From: Streptomyces marianii
GTDB lineage: Bacteria; Actinomycetota; Actinomycetes; Streptomycetales; Streptomycetaceae
DNA: 64,000 nt
Reading direction: 5' to 3'
Assembly: GCF_005795905.1 (NCBI RefSeq)
Contig: NZ_VAWE01000002.1
Span: 62,001-126,000 of the forward strand
In this document: positions 17,040 through 25,391 of the stretch, piece after piece
How the letters are laid out: each line of letters begins with the position of its first letter
Numbering within the stretch: the first letter of the stretch is position 1
Notes under the pieces: generated by a model
What the model was told of the DNA's origin: nothing
What the model saw: the letters and a program-made list of their open reading frames with translations, nothing else
Database searches by the model: none
Program-made: the position numbers and the translations under genes

Positions 17040-18431
17040 TCAGGCGGCGACGCCGAGCTCGGTGCGAGTGCGGTGGAGGAACTCGCGGACGGCCGGCTCG
17101 CGCCGCCAGGGGGCGAGGGCGGTGTTGAACTCGCGGACGTAGTCCTTAGCCCGGGAGGACTGGACGCGGGCGAGAATGTCCACGGACCGGTTGCCGAGCT
17201 CCAGGCCCTGGTCCAGCTGGCGGGCCTGGAGGTGGGCGGTCCCCACGATCGCCAGCCGCATCCCGACCGAGCGGGTGAACACCCCGGACGGCATAGCGGC
17301 GGCCTGCTGGTTCCAGGCGAGAGCCGCCTTGGGATTCTTCAGGTCGCGGAAAACCTCGGCGGCGTCGGCGGAGAGGCGGGCATGGTGATAGAAGTCGATC
17401 CAGGCAGGCTCTGAGCCGCTGGATGCCTCGGCCTGGCCCAGGAGGTCCTCGGACGCCGCAAGGGCCCGTGAGGCGGCCTTGGCGTCCCTTTCCCGGGCAT
17501 GGGCACGGGCCTCGATCAGCTTGGTGAACGCCAGCACCCTGGGGGCGGCCTGCCCCTTGGCCCGCTCGAAGGCTCCCTGGGCCATGTCGACGGCCTCGGA
17601 GCCGAAGCCCCGCAGCAGCGACTGCATCGCCATCGTGGTGAGGACATAGCAGCCGAGCTGGACGTCGCCGCCCGCGCGGGCCAGGCGGAGGGCCTGGATG
17701 AAGTGCCGCTGGGCGACGTCGTGCTGGCCCACGTCGAAGGCCGTCCACCCCGCCAGCCGTGACAGCTCGGAGGTCACGGAGAACAGGTCCCGGCCGACTG
17801 CGTCGGTGAAGGAGCCCCGCAGCAGCGGGGCAGCCCGTTCCTGGAGGCAGACGGTGACGGAGTTGGCCTTCCAGTTCCCGCCGCCGTATTTGGAGTCCCA
17901 GCGGCGGGCCTCGTCGGCCGCGTCGCGGAGTTCTTCCAGGTCGGCCCGGCCGACTTTCTTGCCGCCGGCCATGTCTGCGGCGTCGTCGGCGGGGGCGACC
18001 AGCCAGCGGGTCACGGGGGTGGTGAACGCGGACACGGCGAAGCCGGATCCGGTCAGGAAGTCGCGGCGGTTCACGAAACTCCAGAACGAGGTGGCCACTC
18101 GGACCGCATCGCCACGGTCCCGCGGGAAATCCAACCCCACATCCGCGTCCGGTGTCTCCGCATCGCCCATACCGATTTCAGACAGAGACACCGGCCGGCC
18201 GAGTCGTTCGCCGATGGCCTGCGCGAGCAACGTCGGCACCGGCCACTTGGGGATCATGCCTCGCATGCACCAGTTCGCGACGGACGTGTGTGAGTAGTCC
18301 GTCTCCAGCCCTGCCTGCTGGGCGAGCTGGTTGACCCGCAGGGCCAACGACTTGTGGCTCGCGCCGCAGGTCTCGATGAGCCGGGCCAGGTCCGCGTTCG
18401 GCGGACGCTTCCGACGGCTGGTCGACGCCAC
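17040..18431 (-). CDS. TPR-containing transcriptional regulator
   Basis: A GTG at 18431 preceded by AGAGGGG gives 463 residues. The N-terminus (N-A-D-L-A-R-L-I-E-T-C-G-A-S-H-K-S-L-A) is a lambda-repressor-like HTH of the type found in Streptomyces regulators of the NsdA kind. Residues from about 165 on carry helical repeats compatible with TPRs (G-Q-H-D-V-A-Q-R-H-F-I-Q-A-L-R-L-A). Such proteins often control specialised metabolism or differentiation and bind a small molecule or peptide with the TPR part. It is divergent from asnB, with 332 bases between the starts, so it may regulate the adjacent cluster. The frame is open upstream to 18746, but the sequence there is not protein-like. Confidence 0.75.
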   Translation of the reverse strand: MASTSRRKRPPNADLARLIETCGASHKSLALRVNQLAQQAGLETDYSHTSVANWCMRGMIPKWPVPTLLAQAIGERLGRPVSLSEIGMGDAETPDADVGLDFPRDRGDAVRVATSFWSFVNRRDFLTGSGFAVSAFTTPVTRWLVAPADDAADMAGGKKVGRADLEELRDAADEARRWDSKYGGGNWKANSVTVCLQERAAPLLRGSFTDAVGRDLFSVTSELSRLAGWTAFDVGQHDVAQRHFIQALRLARAGGDVQLGCYVLTTMAMQSLLRGFGSEAVDMAQGAFERAKGQAAPRVLAFTKLIEARAHARERDAKAASRALAASEDLLGQAEASSGSEPAWIDFYHHARLSADAAEVFRDLKNPKAALAWNQQAAAMPSGVFTRSVGMRLAIVGTAHLQARQLDQGLELGNRSVDILARVQSSRAKDYVREFNTALAPWRREPAVREFLHRTRTELGVAA

Positions 18432-18763
18432 CAGAAATCCCCTCTTCCTCCAGGTCAGCAATGCGGTGAGGACGCTGACGAGGAAACGCCACGGGGCCGG
18501 ATCGCGCGAGCGCGGATTCAGCCGCACTGCTTCCGGCCGGGTCGGGAAGGACGGTTGTCCTCCGCCACGGGACACCGAGGGTATTGCCCTGCGGACCCTG
18601 AGTGAACCGCTTTCGCGAGTTGTGAGCCCCCCTGCGAGCCCTCCCTGACACCACCGGCCAGCGGGTGTGATGAGGGCACTGGCCGCCGCCGGGACGCCAG
18701 GAAGGGGCTCCCGGCGGCGACCGCCGCCAAGGCGCCACGACTTCACGCTCGGGGGTGAACCAG
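18432..18763. promoter_or_regulatory. Divergent promoter region, regulator and asnB
   Basis: This 332-bp gap separates the start of the TPR regulator from that of asnB, so both promoters must be here. A GGGGGTG purine run lies just before the asnB ATG. No clean operator could be identified by eye. Confidence 0.4.
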
Positions 18764-20530
18764 ATGTGCGGAATCGCAGGACTGGCCGGAGGAGATGCTC
18801 TCCGGCACGAGAAGACCGTCGCCGCGATGGGCGACTCGCAGCACTACCGCAGCCCGGACGGCACCATGCACGCCGCCGCCCGGGACGGGCGGGCGGTGCT
18901 GGCCATGAACACCCTCCTGATCGTCGACCCGCAGGCCACGCCCGGCCCCTACCTCGACCGGGACACCGGACTCCTGCTGGCCTTCAACGGGGAGATCTAC
19001 AACTGGCGGCAGCAGGCCGCCGCCTGGGGCATCACGATCGGCGAGCGGGAGTCGGACGCCCACTTCCTGCTGCGGGCCTGGGCCAAGCTCGGCCCGTCCT
19101 GCCTGGACGGCCTCGACGGCATGTTCGCGATCTCCGTCTATGACCCGCGGACCGCGAAGCTGTTCCTCGCCCGCGACCGGCTGGGCGAGAAACCGCTTTA
19201 CTGGCGGCTGGACGGCGGCCGGCTCGCGTTCGCCTCCGAGGTCACCACGCTGACCGGCTACGGGCCGGCCCCGCTGGTCTTACGGCCCGAGGTCACCGCG
19301 ATCGAGACGCCGACCGGGGTGGACACCCCATTCCAGGGGATCCAGTTGCTGGCCCCGGCCACGTTGCTGTCCTTCGACGTCACCACCGGCTCGATCGACC
19401 AGATGACCTGGTGGCACCTCGAGGACCGGGCCCCGTTCACCGGCACCTACGACGAGGCCCTGGCGAAGTTCTCGACCATCCTGGCCGAGCAGATCCCCCT
19501 CCGGTCTCCGGCCTGCGACTTCGCTCTCCTCCTCTCGGGCGGGCTGGACTCGGCGGTGCTGGCCTACCTCATGCGGCCCCCGGTCTGCGTCACGGTCCGC
19601 TACCCGGGCCAGGACCGCCTGGACGAGTCCTCCACGGCCGCCATGATCGCCCGGGACATCAAGGCCGAACTGGTGGTGATCGAGCCGGACCACGTCGACT
19701 TCGCCCATGCCCTGCCGCACATGACGCGGGCCCTGGACTACCCGATGGGCAACGCGTCCACGTTCTCCGAGCACATGGCCTACCGGAAGATCTCCGACCT
19801 CGGTCTGCGGGTCGTGATCGGCGGGCTCGGACCGGACGAGTTCCTCATGGGCTACGTCCGCCAGGCCCTGGTCCTCTTCGGCCCCGAAGCCGTCCTGAAC
19901 GCCGGGCTGGAGGCATACCGGCCACTGGCCGCCAAGCTCCTGCACACCGCCGGCGAACCCCTTGACCCGGCGGAGGCGGTCACCCGGCTGATCCTGCGCG
20001 GACCGGACCCGGACGGGCGGGTGAAGGACCTGGTCGCCGACGCGATGGCCCGGGCCGGCGGGGACCTGGCCCGCAGCCTGACACTGGCCGACCTGGCCAC
20101 GGCCTGGAGGCCGCTGGTGATGACCAGCGACAAACTCGCCTCCGCCTGCGCACTCGAACGGCGGTCCCCCTACCTCGCCCGCGACCTGGTCGAGTTCTCC
20201 TACCGGCTGCCGGTCGAGCACAAGATCACCCACCCGGCCCAGGGCAAGCGGATCCTGCGGGACGCGGCCAAGGCCCTCGGCCTGCCCCGCGAGGTCTGGG
20301 CCAGCCGGGACAAGCTCGGCTTCGCCTCCCCGGTCCCCAGTTGGCTCAACGGCGACCTCGCCGACTGGGCCGACTCCCAAATCCGCATGGCCCTCACCGA
20401 TGCGCCGACGGGCTTCCGTCCCCTCCTCGAGGGGGGTCTGGCCCACGGCGGCCGGTTCGACCGCACCCGCATGCAGGCCCTGATGACAGCCGCCTGGTTC
20501 TCCGACCGGACCGTCCGGGCTGCCGCGTGA
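18764..20530 (+). CDS. asnB: Asparagine synthetase, glutamine-hydrolysing
   Basis: The 588-residue enzyme transfers ammonia from glutamine to aspartate or an analogous carboxylate, using ATP. The ATG at 18764 is fixed by MCGIAG, because the catalytic Cys must become residue 1 after Met removal; a GTG nine bases upstream is therefore rejected. The N-terminal glutaminase half has F-N-G-E-I-Y-N-W. The synthetase half has the PP-loop S-G-G-L-D-S-A near residue 258 and a C-terminal R-R-S-P-Y-L-A. Similar proteins amidate precursors in peptide and nucleoside antibiotic pathways. Its neighbours (Nudix, sugar dehydrogenase, HemC-like) make a biosynthetic role plausible. Confidence 0.9.
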   Translation: MCGIAGLAGGDALRHEKTVAAMGDSQHYRSPDGTMHAAARDGRAVLAMNTLLIVDPQATPGPYLDRDTGLLLAFNGEIYNWRQQAAAWGITIGERESDAHFLLRAWAKLGPSCLDGLDGMFAISVYDPRTAKLFLARDRLGEKPLYWRLDGGRLAFASEVTTLTGYGPAPLVLRPEVTAIETPTGVDTPFQGIQLLAPATLLSFDVTTGSIDQMTWWHLEDRAPFTGTYDEALAKFSTILAEQIPLRSPACDFALLLSGGLDSAVLAYLMRPPVCVTVRYPGQDRLDESSTAAMIARDIKAELVVIEPDHVDFAHALPHMTRALDYPMGNASTFSEHMAYRKISDLGLRVVIGGLGPDEFLMGYVRQALVLFGPEAVLNAGLEAYRPLAAKLLHTAGEPLDPAEAVTRLILRGPDPDGRVKDLVADAMARAGGDLARSLTLADLATAWRPLVMTSDKLASACALERRSPYLARDLVEFSYRLPVEHKITHPAQGKRILRDAAKALGLPREVWASRDKLGFASPVPSWLNGDLADWADSQIRMALTDAPTGFRPLLEGGLAHGGRFDRTRMQALMTAAWFSDRTVRAAA

Positions 20531-20558
20531 TCCCCAACCGCCCCACTAGCGTGTCGGA

Positions 20559-20996
20559 ATGCACTCCGACACCCCCGCCAGCCCGGAGCCGGGCCCCGCC
20601 CGCGGAGCCGTCGCAATCATCACCAACCGCCGCGGCGAACTCCTCCTCCACCTCCGCGACGACCTCCCCCACATCGCCTGGCCCGCCCACTGGAGCCTCC
20701 TGGGCGGCGGCTGCGACCCCGGCGAGGACCCGGCCACCGCGATCGTCCGCGAACTCGACGAAGAAGCCGGCCTGGCCGCCGACTCCCTCACCGAGCTGTT
20801 CGAGATCACCGACCACCGCGGCTCCGGGCAGATCATCACCTTCTTCGCCGCCACCTGGGACGGCGACGAGACCAGCCTCCCGCTCTCCGAGGGCGTCAAG
20901 CTCCAGTTCTTCGCCCCCGAGCACCTCGGCATCCTCACGATCCCGCCGTTCATCCGGGACGGGATCCACCGCTATCTGGCCGCCGGGCCCTCCTGA
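20559..20996 (+). CDS. Nudix hydrolase
   Basis: This 145-residue protein has a complete Nudix box beginning at the Gly of G-G-C-D-P-G-E (G-x5-E-x7-R-E-L-x-E-E-x-G-L), with the metal-binding R-E-L-D-E-E. The family cleaves nucleoside diphosphates linked to another moiety, such as NDP-sugars or oxidised nucleotides. It follows asnB by 28 bases and precedes a UDP-sugar dehydrogenase, so an NDP-sugar or nucleoside substrate is reasonable. Its stop codon is built into the first of two adjacent perfect hairpins. Confidence 0.9.
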   Translation: MHSDTPASPEPGPARGAVAIITNRRGELLLHLRDDLPHIAWPAHWSLLGGGCDPGEDPATAIVRELDEEAGLAADSLTELFEITDHRGSGQIITFFAATWDGDETSLPLSEGVKLQFFAPEHLGILTIPPFIRDGIHRYLAAGPS

Positions 20997-21025
20997 CCAC
21001 CCCGCCCTTCCGGGCGGGGTGGTCA
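20994..21025 (+). terminator. Perfect 14-bp hairpin at the Nudix stop
   Basis: Arms at 20994-21007 and 21012-21025 are perfectly complementary over 14 bases (TGACCACCCCGCCC and its complement) with a TTCC loop. The first three bases are the Nudix TGA. No U-tract follows. Confidence 0.65.
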
Positions 21026-21054
21026 GGGTGGGGCCGCCAGCGGCGGCCCCACCC
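21026..21054 (+). promoter_or_regulatory. Second perfect 13-bp hairpin before the dehydrogenase gene
   Basis: Directly abutting the previous hairpin, arms 21026-21038 (GGGTGGGGCCGCC) and 21042-21054 pair perfectly with an AGC loop. The ribosome site GAAGGGA begins one base later. It could tune readthrough or translation of the dehydrogenase, or protect the upstream mRNA. Confidence 0.5.
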
Positions 21055-21072
21055 GAAGGGACGACCCCGCTC

Positions 21073-22392
21073 ATGAAGATGACCGTCATCGGATGCGGCT
21101 ACCTCGGCGCCACCCACGCCGCCTGCATGGCCGAGCTCGGCCACGAGGTCCTGGGCATGGACTCCGACATCGACAAGGTCCACACCCTCAACTCCGGCAA
21201 GGCCCCGTTCTTCGAACGCGACCTCGACGACCTCCTCGCCAAGCACACCGCCTCCGGCCAGCTGAAGTTCACCGCCTCCTACGGCGAGGCCGCCGACTTC
21301 GCCGACCTGCACTTCATCGGCGTCGGAACCCCGAACCAGCCCAACAGCGACGCCTACGACCTCACCCACCTCTTCGACGCCGTCCGCCGCCTGGCCCCCG
21401 GCCTGACGACCCCGGCCGTCGTCGCGGTCAAGTCCACCGTCCCTGTCGGCACCGCACCCCGCGTCGCCGAGATCCTGCGCAAGTACGCCCCCGCCGGGGA
21501 CCTCATCGAGGTCGCCTGGAACCCCGAGTTCCTCCGCGAGTCCTTCGCGGTCGACGACACCCTCCGCCCCGACCGCCTCGTCCTCGGCTTCAACACCACC
21601 CACTCCCGGGCCGAAGCGGTGCTGCGGCAGGCGTTCGAGAAGATCATCGAGTCGGGGACGCCCACCATCGTCACGGACTGGGCCACCGCCGAGCTCGCCA
21701 AGGGCGCCGCGAACTCCTACCTCGCCACCAAGATCTCCTTCATCAATGCGATGGCCGAGGTCTGCGAAGCCTCCGGCGCCAACGTCGCCGGGCTCGCCGA
21801 CATTCTCGGCCACGACCACCGCATCGGCCGCCACGGCATGCGGCCCGGCCTCGGCTTCGGCGGCGGCTGCCTGCCCAAGGACCTCGCCGGGTTCATCACC
21901 CGCGCCGACGAGCTCGACGCCGGCCAGGCCGTCGGCATCCTCCGCGAAGCCGCCGCCGTCAACGCCCGCCGCCGCCAGCGCGTCATCGCTCTCGCCCGCG
22001 AGGAACTCGGGACCGACCTGCGCGGCAAGCGGATCACCGTCTGGGGCGCCGCCTTCAAGCCCGAGACCGACGACATCCGCGACTCGCCCGCCCTCGCCGT
22101 CGCCCAGACCCTCCACGACCTCGGCGCCACCGTCACCGTCACCGACCCCAAGGCCCTCGACAACGCCCGCAAGCTCCACCCCGAGCTCGACTACGTCGAA
22201 GACCCCATCGCCGCCGTCGACGACGCCGATCTCCTCCTCCACCTCACCGAGTGGCACCACTTCACCACCATCGACCCCAAGCGCCTCGCCACCCGCACCA
22301 CCACCCCCAAGGTCATCGACGCCCGCGGCACCCTCAACACCGCCCAGTGGCGCGACGCCGACTGGATCACCCGCGCACTCGGCCGCCGCTGA
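21073..22392 (+). CDS. UDP-glucose/GDP-mannose dehydrogenase family protein
   Basis: The ATG at 21073 with GAAGGGA upstream gives 439 residues. The frame is open far upstream, but that part overlaps the Nudix and asnB genes. The N-terminal Rossmann motif is G-C-G-Y-L-G. The catalytic Cys266 lies in G-F-G-G-G-C-L-P-K-D-L, and the C-terminal domain has W-G-A-A-F-K-P-E-T-D-D-I-R-D-S-P-A, both diagnostic of four-electron NAD-dependent NDP-sugar dehydrogenases, which make UDP-glucuronate-type products. It is 76 bases from the Nudix gene, separated by two hairpins, and is probably part of the same cluster. Confidence 0.9.
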   Translation: MKMTVIGCGYLGATHAACMAELGHEVLGMDSDIDKVHTLNSGKAPFFERDLDDLLAKHTASGQLKFTASYGEAADFADLHFIGVGTPNQPNSDAYDLTHLFDAVRRLAPGLTTPAVVAVKSTVPVGTAPRVAEILRKYAPAGDLIEVAWNPEFLRESFAVDDTLRPDRLVLGFNTTHSRAEAVLRQAFEKIIESGTPTIVTDWATAELAKGAANSYLATKISFINAMAEVCEASGANVAGLADILGHDHRIGRHGMRPGLGFGGGCLPKDLAGFITRADELDAGQAVGILREAAAVNARRRQRVIALAREELGTDLRGKRITVWGAAFKPETDDIRDSPALAVAQTLHDLGATVTVTDPKALDNARKLHPELDYVEDPIAAVDDADLLLHLTEWHHFTTIDPKRLATRTTTPKVIDARGTLNTAQWRDADWITRALGRR

Positions 22393-22797
22393 GGCAGCCT
22401 GGCCAAGAGCCCCGGGCAGTCAGGGACAGAACCCGAGCAAGTCGGACGTCAGCGGCCCCCTCGCAGCATGGGGCCGCTGACGGCGTTCCTGCGGTCAAAG
22501 AGCCGGGACATCGACGGGACCGAGTAACCCAGCACATCCAACGGAGGCCTCTCATCCGGCCCTCCGCATTTCCTTAAACGGATCAAGCAAGGCGTTAAAG
22601 GAAGCTCCGCCACTTCACCCAGCAGAGTGATCCAGGCGAAACCTCAGAGGCCCGGCCCGAGCTGAGCACATGGACTTGACAGGGAACGCGATGGGGACGA
22701 ACTCCGGCACGGTGCCGGGGCTCATGCGGGTGATCTCCCCCTGCCATCAGCCAGGTGACCCGTGCTGCCGCCATGGCCGAGGCCCGGAGGAGCCCGG
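22393..22797. other. Intergenic region between ugd-like and hemC-like genes
   Basis: The stops of two convergent genes flank this region. Its right half (22690-22787) holds a degraded copy of the hemC 5' end, listed separately. An imperfect repeat of CAGCGGCCCC and GGGGCCGCTGA at about 22449-22480 can fold into a hairpin and may terminate the sugar dehydrogenase message. Confidence 0.45.
22690..22787 (-). pseudogene. Duplicated fragment of the hemC 5' end
   Basis: This roughly 98-bp segment repeats 23602-23695, the region encoding the N-terminal R-A-S-A-M-A-T-A-Q...T-V-P-E-F-V-P-I of HemC. The first 50 bases are identical. The copy then has a four-base C insertion that breaks the frame and a few substitutions. 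It lies just beyond the 3' end of hemC in the same orientation, as expected if a tandem hemC duplicate had been largely deleted. Confidence 0.85.
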
Positions 22798-23721
22798 TCA
22801 GCGGCGCCGGGAGGAGGCGAGGAGGTCGTTGGCGCCCTGGGCGATGAGATCCTGGGCAACTGCTCGGCCCAGGGTCTGCGGGTCGGGTCCGGTCCGTGCG
22901 GCGGCCAGCATGGCCGATCCGTTTGGGGTGTAGACCCGGGCGGCCAGGTAAAGCTCTCCCGCCGCGTGGGCAGTGGCGTGGCCGGCGATCGGGGCGTGGC
23001 AGTGCCCGGCGAGGGCGCGCAGCAGCGTCCGCTCCGCGAGGGCGGCTCGGGTGGCGGCGGGATCGGTGAGCGGGGTGAGGACATCGAGGAGGTCGTGGTC
23101 GTCGGCGCGGATCTGCAGGGCGAGCTGGCCGGCGCCGAGGGCGGGCATCATCCGGTCGGTGTCGATGATCTCGGTGGCTTCGGCCTCCCGACCCAAGCGG
23201 CGTAGTCCGGCGAGGGCGAGGATCACCGCGTCGACGTCCCCGGAGCGGGTCAGGCCGAGGCGGGTGTCGGCGTTGCCGCGTACGGGGACGACGGTGAGGT
23301 GCGGGTGGGAGGCGGCGAGCTGGGCGATCCGCCGGGGCGCGGAGGTGCCGATGCGGGTGCCGGCGGGCAGGTCGTCGAGCTTGGTTCCGGCAGGGTGGAC
23401 CAGAACGTCGTGGACGTCGTCGCGTCGCGGGTACAGGCACACGGTGCCGTCGGGTTCCGGCTCGTCGCCAGGCATGTCCTTCGCGCAGTGCAGCGCGAGG
23501 TCCGCGCGGCCGTCGAGAACGGCTCGGGCGACCGCGCTGGTGAAGGCGCCCTTGCCGCCGACTTCGGTCAGGGGTCCGGTCCATGTGTCGCCGGCCGTCG
23601 TGATGGGGACGAACTCCGGCACGGTGCCGGGGCTCATGCGGGTGATCTCTGCCATCAGCCAGTTGACCTGTGCTGTCGCCATGGCCGAGGCACGGCTCGC
23701 GATCCTGATGCGCTGCGTCAT
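22798..23721 (-). CDS. hemC: Hydroxymethylbilane synthase-like (HemC paralogue)
   Basis: HemC joins four porphobilinogen units into hydroxymethylbilane. From the ATG at 23721 the product starts MTQRIRIASRASAMATAQ, matching the family N-terminus; an upstream ATG at 23757 would add 12 residues. Visible signatures are A-K-D-M-P-G, which holds the catalytic Asp of the usual K-D-V-P, R-I-G-T-S-A-P-R-R, and the dipyrromethane cofactor Cys in A-G-H-C-H-A-P-I-A-G. The cofactor loop differs from the usual G-G-C-Q-V-P-I-G, so this is a divergent paralogue rather than the housekeeping copy. It is convergent with the sugar dehydrogenase. Confidence 0.88.
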   Translation of the reverse strand: MTQRIRIASRASAMATAQVNWLMAEITRMSPGTVPEFVPITTAGDTWTGPLTEVGGKGAFTSAVARAVLDGRADLALHCAKDMPGDEPEPDGTVCLYPRRDDVHDVLVHPAGTKLDDLPAGTRIGTSAPRRIAQLAASHPHLTVVPVRGNADTRLGLTRSGDVDAVILALAGLRRLGREAEATEIIDTDRMMPALGAGQLALQIRADDHDLLDVLTPLTDPAATRAALAERTLLRALAGHCHAPIAGHATAHAAGELYLAARVYTPNGSAMLAAARTGPDPQTLGRAVAQDLIAQGANDLLASSRRR

Positions 23722-23849
23722 ACCGATGCACCGTAGGCCCGATGTGGAGGTGCTCATGCCGACACGGTGTCCGTCGCCGTGAGCCGGGCTTTGCCCGTGG
23801 CGGAGAATGCGCCGGAGATGAGCGGCGTACGAGGAGGGAGGGCCGGCAG

Positions 23850-24341
23850 GTGGGGCGTCGTGAGCGCAAGGCGCTGGAGCCGATGGTCAACGGGCTGCGG
23901 CCGACGATCACCGATACAGGTGATGCCGGGTCCGACCGGTTCGCCTTGACGTGCCCGGAGTGCGGTGAGGTGAGCCGGCACGCCTTCGCGCTGCTGGCCC
24001 GTAGAGCGTTCGAGGAGCACGCGGACGAGAACCATCCGGCCGGGCCCAGTCCGCTGGAGCAGATCCGTACCCTCGTTGACCTGGCCGAGACCTCTCCGGG
24101 TCGGTGGGAATGCACGCTCGGGCCGAACACGTACCGGGTGTGCGAGCGCGGTGCGGGCCGGTTCGAGGTGGAGGTGGCTGGCCGCCGCGGCGTGATCGAG
24201 GCGAGGATGAGCACGCTCGACGACGTGCGGATCGCCATCGGTGGTCATGCCGGAGTAGTCGGCCGTGCTCTGGCGACGGCTGCCGCCATCGGAGCGGGCC
24301 GCGTCTGCGTCTCCCCGGACAACGTCGTCTCGCTGGAGTAA
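23850..24341 (+). CDS. Hypothetical protein with a C2H2-like zinc motif
   Basis: A GTG at 23850 preceded by GGAGGGAGG gives about 163 residues; an ATG at 23883 is an alternative. Near residue 34 the sequence C-P-E-C, followed by His residues 5, 16 and 20 positions later (R-H-A-F, E-E-H-A-D-E-N-H), could bind zinc. The rest is mixed alpha/beta with a Gly/Ala-rich C-terminal helix. No family is recognised. It is divergent from hemC and convergent with the tRNA, separated from it by a bidirectional hairpin. Confidence 0.55.
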   Translation: MGRRERKALEPMVNGLRPTITDTGDAGSDRFALTCPECGEVSRHAFALLARRAFEEHADENHPAGPSPLEQIRTLVDLAETSPGRWECTLGPNTYRVCERGAGRFEVEVAGRRGVIEARMSTLDDVRIAIGGHAGVVGRALATAAAIGAGRVCVSPDNVVSLE

Positions 24342-24385
24342 GTCAGGTCCGGCTAGGCCGAGACGGTACGGGGCTCAGACACGAC

Positions 24386-24413
24386 GAAGGGCCCGGACGA
24401 ATCCGGGCCCTTC
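24386..24413. terminator. Bidirectional terminator between 23850 gene and tRNA
   Basis: A perfect 12-bp stem is formed by GAAGGGCCCGGA (24386-24397) and TCCGGGCCCTTC (24402-24413) with a CGAA loop. It serves the plus-strand gene and lies seven bases beyond the 3' end of the minus-strand tRNA. Confidence 0.8.
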
Positions 24414-24419
24414 GGTCAG

Positions 24420-24493
24420 TAGCGGGGACAGGATTTGAACCTGCGACCTCTGGGTTATGAGCCCAGCGAGCTACCGAGCTGCTCCACCCCGCG
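24420..24493 (-). tRNA. Initiator tRNA-fMet (CAU)
   Basis: The minus strand folds into a complete cloverleaf starting CGCGGGGTGGAGCAG. The anticodon CAU is at 24457-24459, the T-loop reads GGTTCAAATCC, and the acceptor strand ends CCCCGCTA. Two initiator hallmarks are visible: position 1 (C) does not pair with position 72, and the anticodon stem has three consecutive G-C pairs (GGG/CCC). The CCA end is not encoded. An initiator tRNA gene on a mobile element is unusual. Confidence 0.93.
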
Positions 24494-24546
24494 TCGATGA
24501 GACCACTCTACAGTGGCCGTCGCGGGGCGGTGCTCATTTTCCGGGG

Positions 24547-24753
24547 TCAGCCGCCGCGGACGATGTTCTCGGCCTGGGGGCCCTTCTGGCCCTGGGTCAC
24601 GTCGAAGGTGACCTGCTCGCCTTCGACCAGTTCGCGGTAGCCGTTGCCGGAGATGTTGGAGTAGTGCGCGAAGACGTCCGGTCCGCCGCCGTCCTGGGAG
24701 ATGAAGCCGAAGCCCTTCTCGGCGTTGAACCACTTCACGGTGCCGCTGGCCAT
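24547..24753 (-). CDS. Cold-shock protein, CspA family
   Basis: The 68-residue product [20 protein letters not shown] carries RNP1 (K-G-F-G-F-I) and RNP2 (D-V-F-A-H-Y), the nucleic-acid-binding motifs of the single OB-fold cold-shock family. The frame is open upstream to 24828, but the Met at 24753 gives the canonical start. Such proteins bind single-stranded RNA and DNA and act as RNA chaperones. It lies between the tRNA gene and the HU gene, all on the minus strand, as a small set of housekeeping-like genes. Confidence 0.92.
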   Translation of the reverse strand: MASGTVKWFNAEKGFGFISQDGGGPDVFAHYSNISGNGYRELVEGEQVTFDVTQGQKGPQAENIVRGG

Positions 24754-24922
24754 GCGTGTGTCCTTCGAAGAATGCCGGGTGTTCGCCCGGTTGGTCTGTG
24801 GGTGGTGCTCTCCGTCGTCGGAGGGCACTCGCCGTCCGTACTACCCCGTGGGCGGGATGCCTATCCGGCTTCGGCGCGGGTGAGGCGTGCCGTTGTGCCA
24901 CCCGGCGGGGCGGAGGACGGGG

Positions 24923-25204
24923 CTACTTGCCCTTCGCGGCTTCCTTGAGCTTCGAGCCCGCGGAGACCTTCACGCTGTAGCCGGCCGGAATCTCGATGGG
25001 GTCGCCGGTCTGCGGGTTGCGGGCGGTGCGAGCGGCACGGTGGGTGCGCTCGAAGGTCAGGAAGCCGGGGATGGTGACCTTCTCGTCGCCCTTGGCGACG
25101 ACCTCACCGGTGATCTCGGCGAGGGCGGTCAGCACGGCGTCGGCGTCCTTGCGGGTCACCTCGGCGCGCTCTGCGAGGGCGGCGGTCAGCTCACTGCGGT
25201 TCAT
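24923..25204 (-). CDS. HU-type nucleoid protein
   Basis: From ATG 25204 the protein has 93 residues, MNRSELTAALAERAEVTRKD to K-L-K-E-A-A-K-G-K, with the HU arm sequence around A-R-N-P-Q-T-G-D-P-I-E-I-P-A. Size and sequence match the short HupA-type HU of Streptomyces, without the basic tail of HupS. HU proteins bend and compact DNA. Plasmid-borne copies often act as silencing or stealth factors that limit fitness cost. The frame extends upstream, but the Met at 25204 is family-consistent. Confidence 0.93.
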   Translation of the reverse strand: MNRSELTAALAERAEVTRKDADAVLTALAEITGEVVAKGDEKVTIPGFLTFERTHRAARTARNPQTGDPIEIPAGYSVKVSAGSKLKEAAKGK

Positions 25205-25391
25205 GGGCGGTGCTCCGTGGTGCTCGGGGTGCCGCAGCCGCTGGGCGGACGCGGCGGTTCTTGCGCCATCCTGCCACCGGGGTCGGACACCGCTGCGCCC
25301 CGGTGCCGGCGGCGGGTCGCACCTGTCGGGCCTACTGCGCCCGACGCCGAGCGATGGCAGTGCGAGGCCTTGGCCCCGCGTCGGCACATCA

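Noticed and set aside
24420..24493. Elongator tRNA-Met
   Set aside because: Unpaired position 1-72 and three G-C pairs in the anticodon stem mark it as initiator.
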